A stretch of 64,000 nucleotides of DNA from Luscinia megarhynchos. Its lineage: Eukaryota > Chordata > Aves > Passeriformes > Turdidae. The notes below the pieces were generated by a model. The model was not told the DNA's origin, ran no database searches, and saw only the letters and a list, made by a program, of their open reading frames with translations. The stretch is from the NCBI GenBank assembly GCA_034336665.1, contig CM067592.1, positions 34,894,779 through 34,958,778 on the forward strand. Direction: 5' to 3'. The position numbers were made by a program, and so were the translations under genes. Positions 63,315 through 64,000 of the stretch are shown piece by piece. The stretch's first letter is position 1, and each line of letters starts with the position of its first letter.

Positions 63315-64000
63315 ACTTAGCTATATGTGTACCCCCTAATTGGCATTCATATTCAGTAGTCTGACCTTTGAATTCAAATATGCATTCATATTTTGTAACA
63401 GCCTGATTTTAGAGTAGCATGAATTCCATGAAAATACTAAGGATGAGTGCACCCTCATGCTTTAATTAACATTAGGTTAACCTGCAATGTAGTGAAATGT
63501 CAATTTCCACCGACTACATGAGAGATAAGCTAGACCCTTAGGCAGGAAATATGTGCTGTCCAATAGACTATAAATTAAATTAAAAGGTCAGTTGTATTAT
63601 TCTGAAAGGATCCAAGTACACATCAATAGTAGCATGTTTACTGGCTGCTGACATGTGAGCAGCTGGGATAGTGCCCATTGTCAAGCAGCAAGGGACTTTA
63701 CATACTAACAGAAATATTCAACATGAGACAAGACTAATAAAAAAGAGCTTATTTCCATTCCACCATTTGTATCAGAAATACAATGTGTTGCACAATCTAT
63801 TTTCTAGCTATCAATAAAAAAATAATAACTTCTTTCAAAAATGCAGTATTAATTTAACATGGAAAGAGCTCCTAGCACATTTATAATATAATACACTAGT
63901 ATCATAACACTAGTGTTGTAAAAGATCTAATTAGTAGAAGTACTGAGCATATGACAGTGCACTCTGTTGGTGGCATGCCATGAGGACTGCTGATGAAGTC
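63315..64000. other. AT-rich non-coding end of the window
   Basis: Nothing recognised. Confidence 0.5.

Overview
The window looks like a gene-free stretch of a bird chromosome, most likely from a songbird (passerine). The base is AT-rich with no convincing protein-coding exon on either strand. What can be identified is almost entirely retroelement debris of avian type: at least five CR1 LINE 3' fragments in both orientations ending in the ATTCTRTGATTCT-type tail, a tRNA-Ile-headed/CR1-tailed SINE of the passerine TguSINE1 kind, and LTRs of several endogenous retrovirus groups. No Alu, L1 or other mammalian repeats are seen.

Layout. 1-8.6 kb: AT-rich single-copy sequence with one faint LINE relic (about 6.83-7.05 kb). 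8.6-9.4 kb: minus-strand CR1. 9.96-10.97 kb: solo LTR (minus) with a perfect 5-bp target duplication. 12.6-13.76 kb: a second LTR of the same family (plus), split by a nested SINE at 13.48-13.63 kb. 13.8-24.8 kb: long unique stretch with only simple-sequence tracts. 24.8-26.5 kb: the longest CR1 (plus), with a decayed reverse transcriptase. 28.0-28.65, 31.96-32.18, 50.02-50.13 (minus) and 51.25-51.34 kb: shorter CR1 pieces. 30.10-30.60 kb: an ERVK-like LTR followed by a shortened lysine-type primer-binding site. 33.9-34.6 kb: solo LTR of another family; an inverted sister copy lies at 43.5-44.2 kb. 34.66-36.17 kb: a (TG)n/(TCTG)n microsatellite running into a 23-bp GC-rich minisatellite of nearly 60 copies, the most striking object here. 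60.97-63.31 kb: an internally deleted ERVL-type provirus with both LTRs.

The long open reading frames (up to about 560 codons) all lie in the minisatellite. They exist because its 23-bp unit has no stop codon on either strand in any frame, so they are not genes. No operon, CRISPR array or novel enzymatic system was found. The points worth a second look are the minisatellite (six-frame openness, dense G-tracts on the minus strand, higher-order structure), the nested and inverted LTR arrangements that give a relative chronology, and one unexplained 60-codon frame with a single-pass membrane profile at 11903-12085 (minus).
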